NCBI GenBank assembly: GCA_048493715.1
Contig: JBGDCZ010000002.1
Location: forward strand, 1-64,000
Reading direction: 5' to 3'
DNA from: Arsenophonus sp048493715
GTDB lineage: Bacteria > Pseudomonadota > Gammaproteobacteria > Enterobacterales > Enterobacteriaceae
DNA: 64,000 nt
Positions 45,942 through 55,419 of this stretch are shown piece after piece. The stretch's first letter is position 1; each line of letters opens with the position of its first letter. The translations under genes and the position numbers were made by a program. Below the pieces are notes generated by a model. It saw nothing but the letters and a program-made list of their open reading frames with translations, did no database searches and had not been told where the DNA came from.

Positions 45942-48766
45942 TTTCTATCCTTTAATTTATTTATTTTTAGTGCCTCTTCAACCAATACTTTTTGCTGTTC
46001 TTGATGAACAGATGCGTAGCCTACAGCAGGTGAAGCAGATGCAGGGCGTCCCGCATAGCTTAATAACGAACCTTTTGGAATTGCTTCCCGGATATTATGC
46101 TGGCTACAGTACCATGCTCCCTGATTAAGGGGCTCTTCTTGACACCAAACAAAATCACGCACATGAGCATAAGGCTTTAACACTGTTTCTAAATTTTTGT
46201 GGGGGAATGGATATAGCTGTTCAATGCGTATAATAGCGAGATTTTTTTGTTTGTTTGTACGACGTTGTTCCAGCAGATCATAATAAACTTTACCTGAACA
46301 TAAAACGACACGTTTGACTTTTTTAGCATCTAAAGGATCAATTTCGCTAATTACCGGCTGAAATTCACCATCTGCTAACTCTTCCAAACTAGAAACCGCC
46401 AGCGGATGACGCAATAATGACTTGGGCGACATAACAATCAATGGGCGTCGCATAGTACGAAGTATCTGACGACGCAGCATATGATAGACCTGTGCTGGGG
46501 TCGATGGGACACAAACTTGCATATTTTGTTCGGCACACAATTGTAAATAACGTTCTAACCGAGCAGAGGAGTGTTCCGGGCCTTGTCCCTCATATCCATG
46601 CGGTAACAACATGACTAGTCCACACAAACGTCCCCATTTCTGCTCGCCAGAACTAATAAACTGATCGATAACCACTTGCGCTACATTGGCAAAATCACCA
46701 AACTGAGCTTCCCAAATAGTTAAAACCCGTGGCTCAGCTGATGCATAACCGTATTCAAAAGCAAGTACTGCTTCTTCGGACAATACGGAATCCCAGACAT
46801 CAAATCTGCCTTGATTTTCACGTATATTAGCCAGGGGAACATATACTGAACCATTAGTTTGATTATGAATAACTGCATGTCGATGGAAAAACGTTCCTCG
46901 GCCCGCATCTTCCCCCGATAAACGGACTTGTATGCCTTCATCAACTAATGTGGCATAAGCCAAGGTTTCTGCTGCCCCCCAGTCAAGCAGCTTTTTACCG
47001 CTAGCCATTGCCAGCCGGTCACTGTAAATTTTTTCAACCCGTGGCTGCATGACAATCTCTGCAGGAATCGTGCTTAAACGTTTCGCCAAATCTTGTAGTC
47101 GTTTCTTTTTAATTTTAGCGGGATAAGCTTCATTCCATTCATGATTCAAGTAAGGTTTCCAAACCGCATAGTCAGTTGCCATTGGACGCCATTCATCAAC
47201 CACACAATCACCATGATCTAATTTATCACGATAAAGATTAACCATTTCCGTCACTTTATCGCTAGTAACCGTCTTTTCTGCTATCAATTTATCCACATAA
47301 ATTTTACGCGGTGTAGCATGTTTTTTTATTTTTTGATACATAATTGGCTGCGTAGCACTGGGTTCATCAGCTTCATTATGACCATGGCGACGATAGCAAA
47401 CTAAATCTATTACCACATCACGCTTAAACTTATTGCGAAAATCTAAGGCCAAGCGAGTGACGAACACAACCGCTTCAGGATCATCAGCATTAACATGAAA
47501 AATAGGCGCTTGCACCATTTTCATTATGTCAGTGCAATATTGCGTTGAACGCGCATCTTTAGGATTAGATGTGGTAAAGCCTATTTGGTTATTAACCACG
47601 ATCCGCACTGTACCACCAACTTCATAACCACGAGCCTGAGACATATTCAGCATTTCCTGAACTACCCCTTGGCCAGTTAACGCTGCATCACCATGGATAG
47701 TAATTGGTAGTACCATATTACTACGTCCTTCATCTAAACGATCACGACGAGCACGGACAGAACCAATTACCACTGGACTGACTATTTCTAAATGAGATGG
47801 ATTAAACGCTAAAGCTAAATGAACCAGTGCCCCTTCGGTCTTAAAATCTGAAGAAAAACCTTGGTGATATTTAACATCACCAGTACCTAAATGATCTTTA
47901 TGCTTACCGGCAAACTCATCAAACAGATCCTTTGGTTGCTTACCTAATATGTTAACTAAAACATTTAATCGGCCGCGGTGCGCCATTCCTAATACCACCT
48001 CACGCGTGTCGAGCTTACCCGCGTGACGGATCAAATCTTTTAATAACGGGATGAGTGAATCTCCCCCTTCTAGCGAGAAACGTTTGGCGCCCGGAAATTT
48101 TGCCCCAAGATAGCGTTCTAATCCTTCTGCCGCCGTTAATTCTGTTAAGAAACGAATTTTTTCTTCTTTACTAAATTGTTCGCTAACCGGCGTCGCTAGT
48201 TCAAGACGCTGTTGTATCCAGCGTTTCTCTTCTGTATTGGTAATATGCATGTATTCTGCACCAATAGACGCACAATAAATGCATTTTAAGGCAGCATACA
48301 GCTCGCTTAATTTCATTGTTTCTTGACCAATAGCAAAAGAACCAACATTAAACGTTTTTTCAAAATCAGCATCCGTTAAATCATGGAATGCAGGATCTAA
48401 ATCAGGCACAGTTTCCTGTTTCCAGAGCTCTAATGGATCAAGGTTGGCATTTTGATGTCCTCTAAAACGAAATGCGTTTATTAGCTGGAGAACTTTAACT
48501 TGCTTTACATCCAAAGAAGGATCACTAACTGAAGTTTGATAACGCGTAGAATCTTTCGCCAATAAACGAAAATATTCACGTGCTTGGAAGTGGGAGTATT
48601 TACCGTTGGAGCCTGCACCTGGTAGTTTATCAAAAATTTCTCGCCAGTCTGCATTAACGGAATTAGGGTCAGTTAAGTAGTCCTCATAAAGCTGTTCGAT
48701 ATAAGACTGATTGCCACCAGCTAGAAAACTCGAATCTAGCCAGTCCTTCATTACGCCGTTGTGCAT
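45938..48766 (-). CDS. sucA: SucA, 2-oxoglutarate dehydrogenase E1 component
   Basis: SucA decarboxylates 2-oxoglutarate with thiamine diphosphate and passes succinyl groups to SucB lipoate. The 942 residues (E. coli 933) are collinear with the family: an N-terminal WLDSSFLAGGNQSYIEQLYE segment, GRLNVLVNILGKQPKDLFDE, the thiamine-binding ITIHGDAALTGQGVVQE (about 363-379), HGHNEADEPSATQP, SGEDAGRGTFFHRHAVIHNQ and WCQEEPLNQGAWYCSQHNIR near the end. Intact frame; the start at 48766 gives the standard N-terminus. It follows sdhB after a 275-base spacer holding a long hairpin. Confidence 0.97.
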   Translation of the reverse strand: MHNGVMKDWLDSSFLAGGNQSYIEQLYEDYLTDPNSVNADWREIFDKLPGAGSNGKYSHFQAREYFRLLAKDSTRYQTSVSDPSLDVKQVKVLQLINAFRFRGHQNANLDPLELWKQETVPDLDPAFHDLTDADFEKTFNVGSFAIGQETMKLSELYAALKCIYCASIGAEYMHITNTEEKRWIQQRLELATPVSEQFSKEEKIRFLTELTAAEGLERYLGAKFPGAKRFSLEGGDSLIPLLKDLIRHAGKLDTREVVLGMAHRGRLNVLVNILGKQPKDLFDEFAGKHKDHLGTGDVKYHQGFSSDFKTEGALVHLALAFNPSHLEIVSPVVIGSVRARRDRLDEGRSNMVLPITIHGDAALTGQGVVQEMLNMSQARGYEVGGTVRIVVNNQIGFTTSNPKDARSTQYCTDIMKMVQAPIFHVNADDPEAVVFVTRLALDFRNKFKRDVVIDLVCYRRHGHNEADEPSATQPIMYQKIKKHATPRKIYVDKLIAEKTVTSDKVTEMVNLYRDKLDHGDCVVDEWRPMATDYAVWKPYLNHEWNEAYPAKIKKKRLQDLAKRLSTIPAEIVMQPRVEKIYSDRLAMASGKKLLDWGAAETLAYATLVDEGIQVRLSGEDAGRGTFFHRHAVIHNQTNGSVYVPLANIRENQGRFDVWDSVLSEEAVLAFEYGYASAEPRVLTIWEAQFGDFANVAQVVIDQFISSGEQKWGRLCGLVMLLPHGYEGQGPEHSSARLERYLQLCAEQNMQVCVPSTPAQVYHMLRRQILRTMRRPLIVMSPKSLLRHPLAVSSLEELADGEFQPVISEIDPLDAKKVKRVVLCSGKVYYDLLEQRRTNKQKNLAIIRIEQLYPFPHKNLETVLKPYAHVRDFVWCQEEPLNQGAWYCSQHNIREAIPKGSLLSYAGRPASASPAVGYASVHQEQQKVLVEEALKINKLKDRK

Positions 48767-48910
48767 TGTGATCCCTTAAGCCTATAGGCTTTAGTTTTCG
48801 TCGTAGTTAACAGTACCGCTTTTTATATAGACGGTTTCAATAAAGATTCTTTGAACGTGTTCTATGCACGATTATAAATAAAAGAGCTATTTATATATTC
48901 TCCTTTTATA

Positions 48911-48949
48911 AGAACCTTTTAAAACCGCATTCGGTTTTTAAAGGTTCCT
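48911..48949. other. Long hairpin in the sdhB-sucA spacer
   Basis: AGAACCTTTTAAAACCG CATT CGGTTTTTAAAGGTTCCT can form a stem of about 17 pairs with minor irregularities. There is no T-run after it on the operon strand, so it looks like an RNA-processing or mRNA-stability hairpin between the sdh and suc parts. A shorter palindrome (AAGCCTATAGGCTT, 48778-48791) lies just before sucA. Confidence 0.6.
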
Positions 48950-49041
48950 AGTGTAATTTAATCACATAAAATAAATATTAATTTAATATAATGGTTTTCC
49001 ATTTTTTATTTCCCGCAATATTTCTATTATGGGAATTATTA

Positions 49042-49764
49042 CTAAAACAAGACACTACGTTTTAATAACATCGATTTAATGTGACCAATCGTTTTAGTTG
49101 GATTTAAACCTTTTGGACAAACACTGATACAATTCATAATGCTATGGCAGCGAAATACACTAAAAGCATCGTTTAAATTATCCAATCTGGCATCGGTTTC
49201 AGTATCTCTACTATCAATTAAAAAACGATAAGCCGCTAATAAACCGGCAGGGCCAATAAATTTATCTGGATTCCACCAAAATGATGGGCATGACGTTGAA
49301 CAACAAGCACAAAGAATACACTCATATAAACCATCCAATTTTTCTCGCTGTGCTGGCGTTTGTAAATATTCACGCGTCGGGGGATTCTTGCCATCATTAA
49401 TAAGGTAAGGACGAATCTTTTCATACTGAGTATAAAATTGGGCCATATCAACAACTAAATCTCGAACAACGGGTAAACCTGGCAATGGGCGCACAACAAC
49501 CTTTCTTTTATTACGACACAAAGCTGACAATGGCGTAATACAGGCCAAGCCATTTTTACCATTCATATTTAATCCATCAGAGCCACAAACTCCTTCACGA
49601 CAAGAACGGCGAAATGCTAAAGTAGGATCCTTTTCTTTCAGTTGTATTAAAGCATCCAGCAACATCATGTCACGGCCTTCGGAAATGTCCAACGTGTAGT
49701 CTTGCATACGCGGCATATTATCAACGTCTGGATTGTAACGATAAATGGAAAATTCAATCTTCAT
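49042..49764 (-). CDS. sdhB: SdhB, succinate dehydrogenase iron-sulfur subunit
   Basis: SdhB passes electrons from the flavin of SdhA to quinone through three iron-sulfur clusters. The 240-residue product (E. coli 238) has the [2Fe-2S] cysteines in SCREGVCGSDGLNMNGKNGL (about residues 54-73), then ECILCACCSTSCPSFWWNPD (about 147-166) for [4Fe-4S], and the third set in CHSIMNCISVCPKGLNP (about 206-222). Frame intact; it follows sdhA after 36 bases. Confidence 0.97.
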   Translation of the reverse strand: MKIEFSIYRYNPDVDNMPRMQDYTLDISEGRDMMLLDALIQLKEKDPTLAFRRSCREGVCGSDGLNMNGKNGLACITPLSALCRNKRKVVVRPLPGLPVVRDLVVDMAQFYTQYEKIRPYLINDGKNPPTREYLQTPAQREKLDGLYECILCACCSTSCPSFWWNPDKFIGPAGLLAAYRFLIDSRDTETDARLDNLNDAFSVFRCHSIMNCISVCPKGLNPTKTIGHIKSMLLKRSVLF

Positions 49765-49800
49765 AATCTACTCTCTCCGTAACACTATCAAAGCCGCACG

Positions 49801-51567
49801 TTAATAAGTACGTATTTTGGGTGGGAAGGGAGCACGTAACTCAGGTTGCATATTTACTGCTCGGCGAGTCATAGTTCCAGACTGTGGCAAATATAAAGTA
49901 TGACATAACCAATTTTTGTCATCACGGTCAGGATGGTCAAAGCGACTATGAGCACCTCGGCTTTCGGTACGGAAATTTGCCGCTTCTGCGGTTGCAAATG
50001 CTGTTTCTACCAAATTATCTAGCTCTAAACATTCTATGCGTTGAGTATTAAATTCACGTGAAGTATCAGCCAACCGGGCATTTTTTAAACGTTCACGAAT
50101 TACTTTCAATTCTTCTAAGCCTTTTGCCATGGCATTGCCTTCACGAAAAACTGAAAAATTATGCTGCATACAGGCTTGTAACGCTTTGCGTATTTCCACC
50201 GGATCTTCACCAGTATGGGTATTATTCCAACGATTTAAACGAATTAATGCGGCCTCAACATCAGATTCACCGGCATCACGTATCGATCCTTGCTCCATTA
50301 ATGATTGTTTAAGATGCAGCCCCGCTGAACGTCCAAAAACAACTAAATCAAGTAATGAATTTCCGCCCAAACGGTTGGCGCCATGCACAGAAACACACGC
50401 AATTTCACCAACAGCAAATAATCCCGAGATCACAACATCTTTACCTTTTTCATTAATCATCAATGCTTGACCGGTTACTTTGGTTGGGATCCCACCCATC
50501 ATATAATGGCAAGTAGGAATAACAGGGATAGGTTCTTTAACCGGATCAACATGGGCAAAAGTTCTGGATAATTCAAGAATACCCGGTAAACGAGATTCCA
50601 ACACTTCCTTACCTAAATGATCGAGTTTTAATTTAACATGGGGACCCCACGGACCATCACATCCCCTGCCTTCACGGATCTCTATCATAATTGAACGAGC
50701 AACAACATCACGACCAGCCAAATCTTTTGCATTTGGCGCATAACGCTCCATAAAGCGCTCACCATCTTTATTAAGTAGATAGCCACCCTCGCCCCTACAT
50801 CCTTCTGTCACTAATACACCCGCGCCGGCAATTCCGGTTGGATGAAATTGCCACATTTCCATATCTTGTAATGGCACACCAGCTCTAACAGCCATGCCAA
50901 CACCGTCACCAGTATTAATATGCGCGTTAGTTGTTGATTGATAAATCCTGCCAGCTCCCCCGGTCGCAAGAATAGTCGCCTTAGCCTTAAAATAAACAAC
51001 TTCACCGGTTTCCATACACAACGCCGTACAACCAACAATGCCGTCATCCTGATTTTTAACTAAATCAAGTGAATACCATTCGGAAAAAATTGTAGTATGG
51101 TTTCTTAAGTTCTGTTGATAAAGGGTATGCAAAAGGGCATGACCAGTTCTGTCTGCCGCGGCGGCGGTGCGAGCTGCTTGTTCACCGCCAAAATTTTTCG
51201 ATTGACCACCAAATGGACGTTGATAAATACGACCATCATCCAAACGTGAAAATGGTAGTCCCATATGCTCAAGCTCTAATATCGCTTCAGGTCCTGTTTT
51301 ACACATGTATTCAATGGCATTTTGATCACCTATATAATCAGAGCCTTTAACGGTATCATACATATGCCATTGCCAATCATCTTCATGGGTATTACCTAAC
51401 ACAACAGTGATCCCACCCTGGGCTGATACAGTATGTGAACGTGTCGGAAAAACTTTAGAAATTAATGCACATGACAAGCCTAACTGGGAAATTTGCAATG
51501 CTGCACGCATACCGGCTCCACCAGCCCCAATAACAACGGCATCAAATTCTCTTACTGGTAATTTCAT
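49801..51567 (-). CDS. sdhA: SdhA, succinate dehydrogenase flavoprotein subunit
   Basis: SdhA oxidises succinate to fumarate with covalently bound FAD. The 588 residues equal E. coli SdhA. Visible are the FAD-binding GAGGAGMRAALQISQLG (about residues 14-30), the flavinylated histidine in PTRSHTVSAQGG (about 42-53), the catalytic HPTGIAGAGVLVTEGCRGEGG region (about 241-261, in two parts HPTGIAGAGV and LVTEGCRGEGG), RYAPNAKDLAGRDVVARSI and GANRLGGNSLLDLVVFGR. Start at 51567 is the first base after the sdhD stop codon. Intact. Confidence 0.97.
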   Translation of the reverse strand: MKLPVREFDAVVIGAGGAGMRAALQISQLGLSCALISKVFPTRSHTVSAQGGITVVLGNTHEDDWQWHMYDTVKGSDYIGDQNAIEYMCKTGPEAILELEHMGLPFSRLDDGRIYQRPFGGQSKNFGGEQAARTAAAADRTGHALLHTLYQQNLRNHTTIFSEWYSLDLVKNQDDGIVGCTALCMETGEVVYFKAKATILATGGAGRIYQSTTNAHINTGDGVGMAVRAGVPLQDMEMWQFHPTGIAGAGVLVTEGCRGEGGYLLNKDGERFMERYAPNAKDLAGRDVVARSIMIEIREGRGCDGPWGPHVKLKLDHLGKEVLESRLPGILELSRTFAHVDPVKEPIPVIPTCHYMMGGIPTKVTGQALMINEKGKDVVISGLFAVGEIACVSVHGANRLGGNSLLDLVVFGRSAGLHLKQSLMEQGSIRDAGESDVEAALIRLNRWNNTHTGEDPVEIRKALQACMQHNFSVFREGNAMAKGLEELKVIRERLKNARLADTSREFNTQRIECLELDNLVETAFATAEAANFRTESRGAHSRFDHPDRDDKNWLCHTLYLPQSGTMTRRAVNMQPELRAPFPPKIRTY

Positions 51568-51912
51568 TTACGCTCCCCACACCACAATTGTTCCATAAAT
51601 TAAATAAGCCATTAATATAATAATGAAAAAGAGTTGTAATAATAATCGTAAGGCAATTGACTTAATGTAATCTGTTAGTACTTGCCATAAACCAATCCAG
51701 GCATGTATCAATACGGAAATGAGTGTTAGAATTGTAAAAATTTTTGTTAGCCGAAAAGCAAAAAATGTCCGCCAAACAGTATAATTTAACTCTGTTGTTA
51801 CAACAAAACTAACAATGTAGAGCGTATAGAAGGAAATAATAATGGCAGAAGCACGAAGCAGAAGCCAATCTTGTGTACCCGTGCGGCCTAATGTTATTGC
51901 GTTAACTAACAT
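51568..51912 (-). CDS. sdhD: SdhD, succinate dehydrogenase membrane anchor
   Basis: SdhD and SdhC anchor the complex, bind heme b and form the quinone site. The 114 residues (E. coli 115) contain three helices: about 18-37, 52-75 and 88-110. The heme-region HAWIGLWQVLTDY (His about residue 71) is conserved. The start overlaps the end of sdhC by seven bases and the stop abuts sdhA, typical of tight translational coupling in this operon. Confidence 0.93.
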   Translation of the reverse strand: MLVNAITLGRTGTQDWLLLRASAIIISFYTLYIVSFVVTTELNYTVWRTFFAFRLTKIFTILTLISVLIHAWIGLWQVLTDYIKSIALRLLLQLFFIIILMAYLIYGTIVVWGA

Positions 51913-52295
51913 ACTAAGACCCCCGCTAAAATGGACAAAATAGCGGTAATGACAAATGCAGCTATAGCTGAAACACGTCCGAAAAACAAATTTTCATCAA
52001 TAAAACCAAAATCCATTAACATATGACGGATACCGCCACAAATATGATATATTAATGCGGTCAATATGCCCAAGATAATGAATTTTATGAAAAAATTATC
52101 CATAATTTCAGAAACATATTGAAAACCTGCTGGTGAAGAAAGCGATAAACCTAACAGCCATAATAAGACTCCGACTGTTATAAAGGTAATAACGCCAGAG
52201 ACACGATGTAAAATTGAAGCTATTGCAGTAACTGGAAAATGAATTGTCTGCAATTGAAGATTGATAGGTCTTTGTTTTTTCACAATTTTTCCCAC
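51906..52295 (-). CDS. sdhC: SdhC, succinate dehydrogenase cytochrome b556 subunit
   Basis: SdhC is the other membrane anchor. From a GTG at 52295 (AAAGAG a few bases upstream) it gives 129 residues, the exact E. coli length, starting with KKQRPINLQLQTIHFPVTAI after a few residues. Three helices are seen, with SILHRVSGVITFI (about residues 27-39) and the heme-ligand region YHICGGIRHMLMDFG (about 83-97). The open frame extends to 52403, but the extra 36 codons have no family counterpart. It is first in sdhCDAB and divergent from gltA. Confidence 0.92.
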   Translation of the reverse strand: MGKIVKKQRPINLQLQTIHFPVTAIASILHRVSGVITFITVGVLLWLLGLSLSSPAGFQYVSEIMDNFFIKFIILGILTALIYHICGGIRHMLMDFGFIDENLFFGRVSAIAAFVITAILSILAGVLVC

Positions 52296-52895
52296 ACAGC
52301 TCTTTATTGTTTTCCTACCTCCGGACCTGGAGCAGAAATCAAACAGCGATCGTGATAACAAAGTACAACTTAGCTTAAAAATTAATCTATTACATATTTG
52401 CAAAAGTTGTTACTTAATAACGCTGGGTACTCCTATCACAAGGTAATCCGGAGCCTCATTTGCAGTATATGACCTTCACATGCCCATTACAATTACAACA
52501 CATTATGTTTGGAGAGATTTAGCTTGAACAGTGAGTATGATCACGATTTAAACACCGATATTAATTGATGATGTAATTTGACAACCATAAAACATTTATC
52601 TTACATCTGATTGAATCTAATTAGTTAATCATTATTTCCACACAAAAAAAGAAATTATGTAAAATAAAAATGCTAGATTGTTATCCATAAAAAACTTAAT
52701 GTTATTGTAGGTATAATTTAAAATTATAAGGAATATATATATATAAATTATGAATTGTTAATAAATTGATAAAAAATTTGTTAAAAAACATGATCCTAAA
52801 ACTTTTAATTAATAAAATATAATGCAATTTCAAAGCAGTTTTATCATGCTCTCATGGTTGTCTGAAATTGCGTTTAAGAGCTAAGGAGACCCGTA
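52296..52895. other. Divergent promoter region between sdhC and gltA
   Basis: About 600 bases without a gene, holding the promoters of the sdh-suc operon (leftward) and gltA (rightward). A CRP-like palindrome is at 52533-52546. The part next to gltA is very AT-rich, and gltA has the ribosome-binding site AAGGAGAC. Confidence 0.6.
52533..52546. promoter_or_regulatory. Candidate CRP site between sdhC and gltA
   Basis: GTGA-GTATGA-TCAC has the perfect core of a CRP site (TGTGA-N6-TCACA), though the outermost bases are A and G rather than T and A. It lies about 240 bases upstream of sdhC; CRP activation of sdhCDAB is known in E. coli. Confidence 0.45.
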
Positions 52896-54191
52896 ATGGC
52901 AGGCAAAGAAAAAAAGACTATCGAATTAGTAGATAAAGATGCAAAAAAAATTGAGCTTGAAGTATTAAAGCCTACACTTGGAGCCGAAGTAATTGATGTC
53001 CGAGGATTGGGCGCTAAAGGTTATTTTACCTACGATCCTGGTTTCACCTCAACCGCATCCTGCGAGTCTAAAATTACCTACATAGATGGAGATAAAGGGA
53101 TTCTTTTGCACCGTGGATATCCTATTGATCAATTGGCGACGCAATCTACTTATTTAGAAGTTTGTTATATACTACTTTATGGTAAAAAACCTTCACAAAA
53201 CGATTATGACAAATTTAAAAAAATTGTTACCGAACATACGATGATCCACGATCAAATTACCCGGCTTTTGCAGGGATTCCGTCGCGATTCTCATCCAATG
53301 GCCATACTTTGTGGTCTAACCGGTGCACTGGCAGCTTTCTATCATGATTCGTTAGATGTTAATAATCCGCGCCATCGTGAAATAGCAGCATTTAGATTAT
53401 TATCAAAAATGCCTACCGTGGCGGCAATGTGTTATAAATATTCTATTGGTCAACCTTTTATTTATCCGTGCAATGATCTCTCCTATTCAGCTAATTTCCT
53501 TCACATGATGTTTGCTACCCCTTGTGAAAAATATCAGGTTAGTCCAATCATCGAACGTGCAATGGATCGCATTTTTATTCTACATGCAGATCATGAACAA
53601 AATGCGTCCACCTCAACGGTAAGAACAGCAGGTTCTTCTGGTGCTAATCCATTCGCTTGTATTGCCGCCGGAATTGCCTCTCTTTGGGGGCCCGCTCATG
53701 GTGGTGCCAATGAAGCATGTTTGCGTATGTTAGAAGAAATTCAAACTGCCGAAAATATCCCTAAATTTATCAAACGGGCAAAAGATAAAGATGACCCTTT
53801 CCGTTTGATGGGATTTGGCCATCGGGTTTATAAAAATTATGATCCCCGGGCGACAGTGATGAAACATACCTGCGATGAAGTACTTAAAGAACTTAAATTA
53901 AATGATAGTATCTTAGAAGTTGCCAAACAATTAGAACATATTGCCCTGAATGATCCCTATTTTATTGAGAAAAAACTCTATCCTAATGTCGATTTTTATT
54001 CTGGTATCATTTTAAAAGCCATCGGAATCCCAACCACCATGTTTACCGTTATTTTTGCCATTGCACGCACTATTGGCTGGATTGCCCATTGGAATGAAAT
54101 GCATCATGAAGAATTAAAAATCGCGCGTCCCCGTCAGTTATATATTGGCCATAAACAAAGAGACTTTCATAGCGATTTAACCCAAAAATAG
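52896..54191 (+). CDS. gltA: Citrate synthase (type II)
   Basis: GltA condenses acetyl-CoA and oxaloacetate to citrate, the entry to the TCA cycle. The 431 residues (E. coli 427) carry the family landmarks: GYFTYDPGFTSTASCESKIT (about residues 42-61), GILLHRGYPIDQLA (about 69-82), the catalytic histidines in GPAHGGANEA (about 265-274) and MGFGHRVYKNYDPR (about 306-319), and the catalytic Asp in NVDFYSG (about 367-373). The ATG at 52896 follows AAGGAG. It is divergent from sdhCDAB as in E. coli. Intact. Confidence 0.97.
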   Translation: MAGKEKKTIELVDKDAKKIELEVLKPTLGAEVIDVRGLGAKGYFTYDPGFTSTASCESKITYIDGDKGILLHRGYPIDQLATQSTYLEVCYILLYGKKPSQNDYDKFKKIVTEHTMIHDQITRLLQGFRRDSHPMAILCGLTGALAAFYHDSLDVNNPRHREIAAFRLLSKMPTVAAMCYKYSIGQPFIYPCNDLSYSANFLHMMFATPCEKYQVSPIIERAMDRIFILHADHEQNASTSTVRTAGSSGANPFACIAAGIASLWGPAHGGANEACLRMLEEIQTAENIPKFIKRAKDKDDPFRLMGFGHRVYKNYDPRATVMKHTCDEVLKELKLNDSILEVAKQLEHIALNDPYFIEKKLYPNVDFYSGIILKAIGIPTTMFTVIFAIARTIGWIAHWNEMHHEELKIARPRQLYIGHKQRDFHSDLTQK

Positions 54192-54331
54192 CGAGTTATT
54201 GCTTTGATAAATAAAACTGTGTCTTACTATTTTGTTTGCCAAAAATGACAGCCAAATAGAATACAAGATACAGTTTCGAGATAAATCACCGTTTTTACTC
54301 TTCTGCTTACTCTACTTTCATATTGGCAAAA

Positions 54332-55075
54332 CTAGGCAGGATTAAGTATATCGACAAAAGTGACCTCAAAGCCATAATCTTTATGTAACCATTCACCTAA
54401 TGCTTTAATGCCAAAGCGCTCTGTTGCATGATGACCGGCAGCATAAAAATGGATCCCCATTTCTCTCGCGATATGGATCGTTTGCTCAGAGACTTCACCA
54501 GTCACAAAAGCATCAACACCCGCTTCTGCTGCCTGTTGAATAAAATTCTGTCCCCCACCTGTACACCAGGCAATTGTGCGGATCTCGCTCGGACCATTAT
54601 CACCACAATACAAAGGTTGACGCGCCAATCTATTATTTAAACGCGACATTAAATCAGCTGTGCTGATCGGTTGCACAAACTTACCCATTGGCAGTAAAGG
54701 CGTAATATAGCTATCAATCTCAACCTCCATGATATTCGCTAACTGTGCGTTATTACCTATAACAGGATGAGCATCTAGCGGCAAATGATAACCATATAGG
54801 TTAATATCATTACAAAGTAATGTTTTTAACCGTTTACGCTTCATATTAAGAATAACCGCAGCTTCATTTTTCCAGAAATAACCGTGATGAACAATAATCG
54901 CATCGGCAGTCAATTTTACCGCTTCATCCAATAGTGCCTGCGATGCAGTAACACCTGTCACTATTTTTTTTATCTCTGAACGCCCTTCCACCTGAAGTCC
55001 ATTTGGCGCATGATCTTGATATTCATAAATACTCAAATGCGCATTTATTACTCGTTCTAATTCAATATTATGCAT
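54332..55075 (-). CDS. ybgI: YbgI, Nif3/DUF34 metal-binding protein
   Basis: YbgI belongs to the widespread NIF3 (DUF34) family, annotated as GTP cyclohydrolase 1 type 2 homologue; it forms a hexameric ring with a dinuclear metal site, and its cellular job is unclear. The 247 residues equal the E. coli length and show NGLQVEGRSEIKKIVTGVTA (about 25-44), the metal histidines in IIVHHGYFWKNE (about 61-72) and AGHHATERFGIKALGEWL near the C-terminus (about 215-232). The start at 55075 is the family start. Intact. Confidence 0.93.
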   Translation of the reverse strand: MHNIELERVINAHLSIYEYQDHAPNGLQVEGRSEIKKIVTGVTASQALLDEAVKLTADAIIVHHGYFWKNEAAVILNMKRKRLKTLLCNDINLYGYHLPLDAHPVIGNNAQLANIMEVEIDSYITPLLPMGKFVQPISTADLMSRLNNRLARQPLYCGDNGPSEIRTIAWCTGGGQNFIQQAAEAGVDAFVTGEVSEQTIHIAREMGIHFYAAGHHATERFGIKALGEWLHKDYGFEVTFVDILNPA

Positions 55076-55158
55076 TACTTACCTATCCTATTTGTAAAAC
55101 TGATTCATTTTATTAAATATCAAACTGAAAAATATGTTTTACGACGGCTAAAGCTAAA

Positions 55159-55205
55159 AAATAAAACGCCCTATCACAACAAGTAATAGGACGTTTTATT
55201 TTTTT
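55159..55205. terminator. Terminator after ybfA
   Basis: AAATAAAACGCCCTAT and ATAGGACGTTTTATTTTTTT form a long stem with one mismatch and T-runs on both sides; it can stop ybfA transcription leftward. Confidence 0.75.
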
Positions 55206-55215
55206 AATCAATTAA

Positions 55216-55419
55216 TTACTTCATTGATTGCGTATCTTCAGCGCTGGCAAAACATACAGGTTTATCACTAGTCTTTAGCCACCTACGATGTAGGTAACTA
55301 TAGAAGCGGCTACGGTCATGACGAAAAATCATGATCGGAAAAGCCACAATGCCTAATAATACCACCCCAACACGAAGCAAGAGAACTTGATGCCAAGGGT
55401 ATTGACGATACTCAGACAT
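55216..55419 (-). CDS. ybfA: YbfA, DUF2517 small inner-membrane protein
   Basis: This corresponds to E. coli YbfA (68 residues, function unknown), the neighbour of kdpF there as here. From the ATG at 55419 (AAGGAGG upstream) it encodes 67 residues with one hydrophobic helix (VLLLRVGVVLLGIVAFPIMI, about 12-31) followed by the highly conserved DRSRFYSYLHRRWLKTSDKP (about 35-54). The open frame reaches 55548, but the upstream part has no Shine-Dalgarno. Being intact beside a decayed kdp locus, it probably has a separate role. Confidence 0.88.
   Translation of the reverse strand: MSEYRQYPWHQVLLLRVGVVLLGIVAFPIMIFRHDRSRFYSYLHRRWLKTSDKPVCFASAEDTQSMK

Noticed and set aside
52296..52403. Longer sdhC with 36 extra N-terminal residues
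   Set aside because: The extra part has no family counterpart, and the GTG at 52295 gives exactly the usual 129-residue length.
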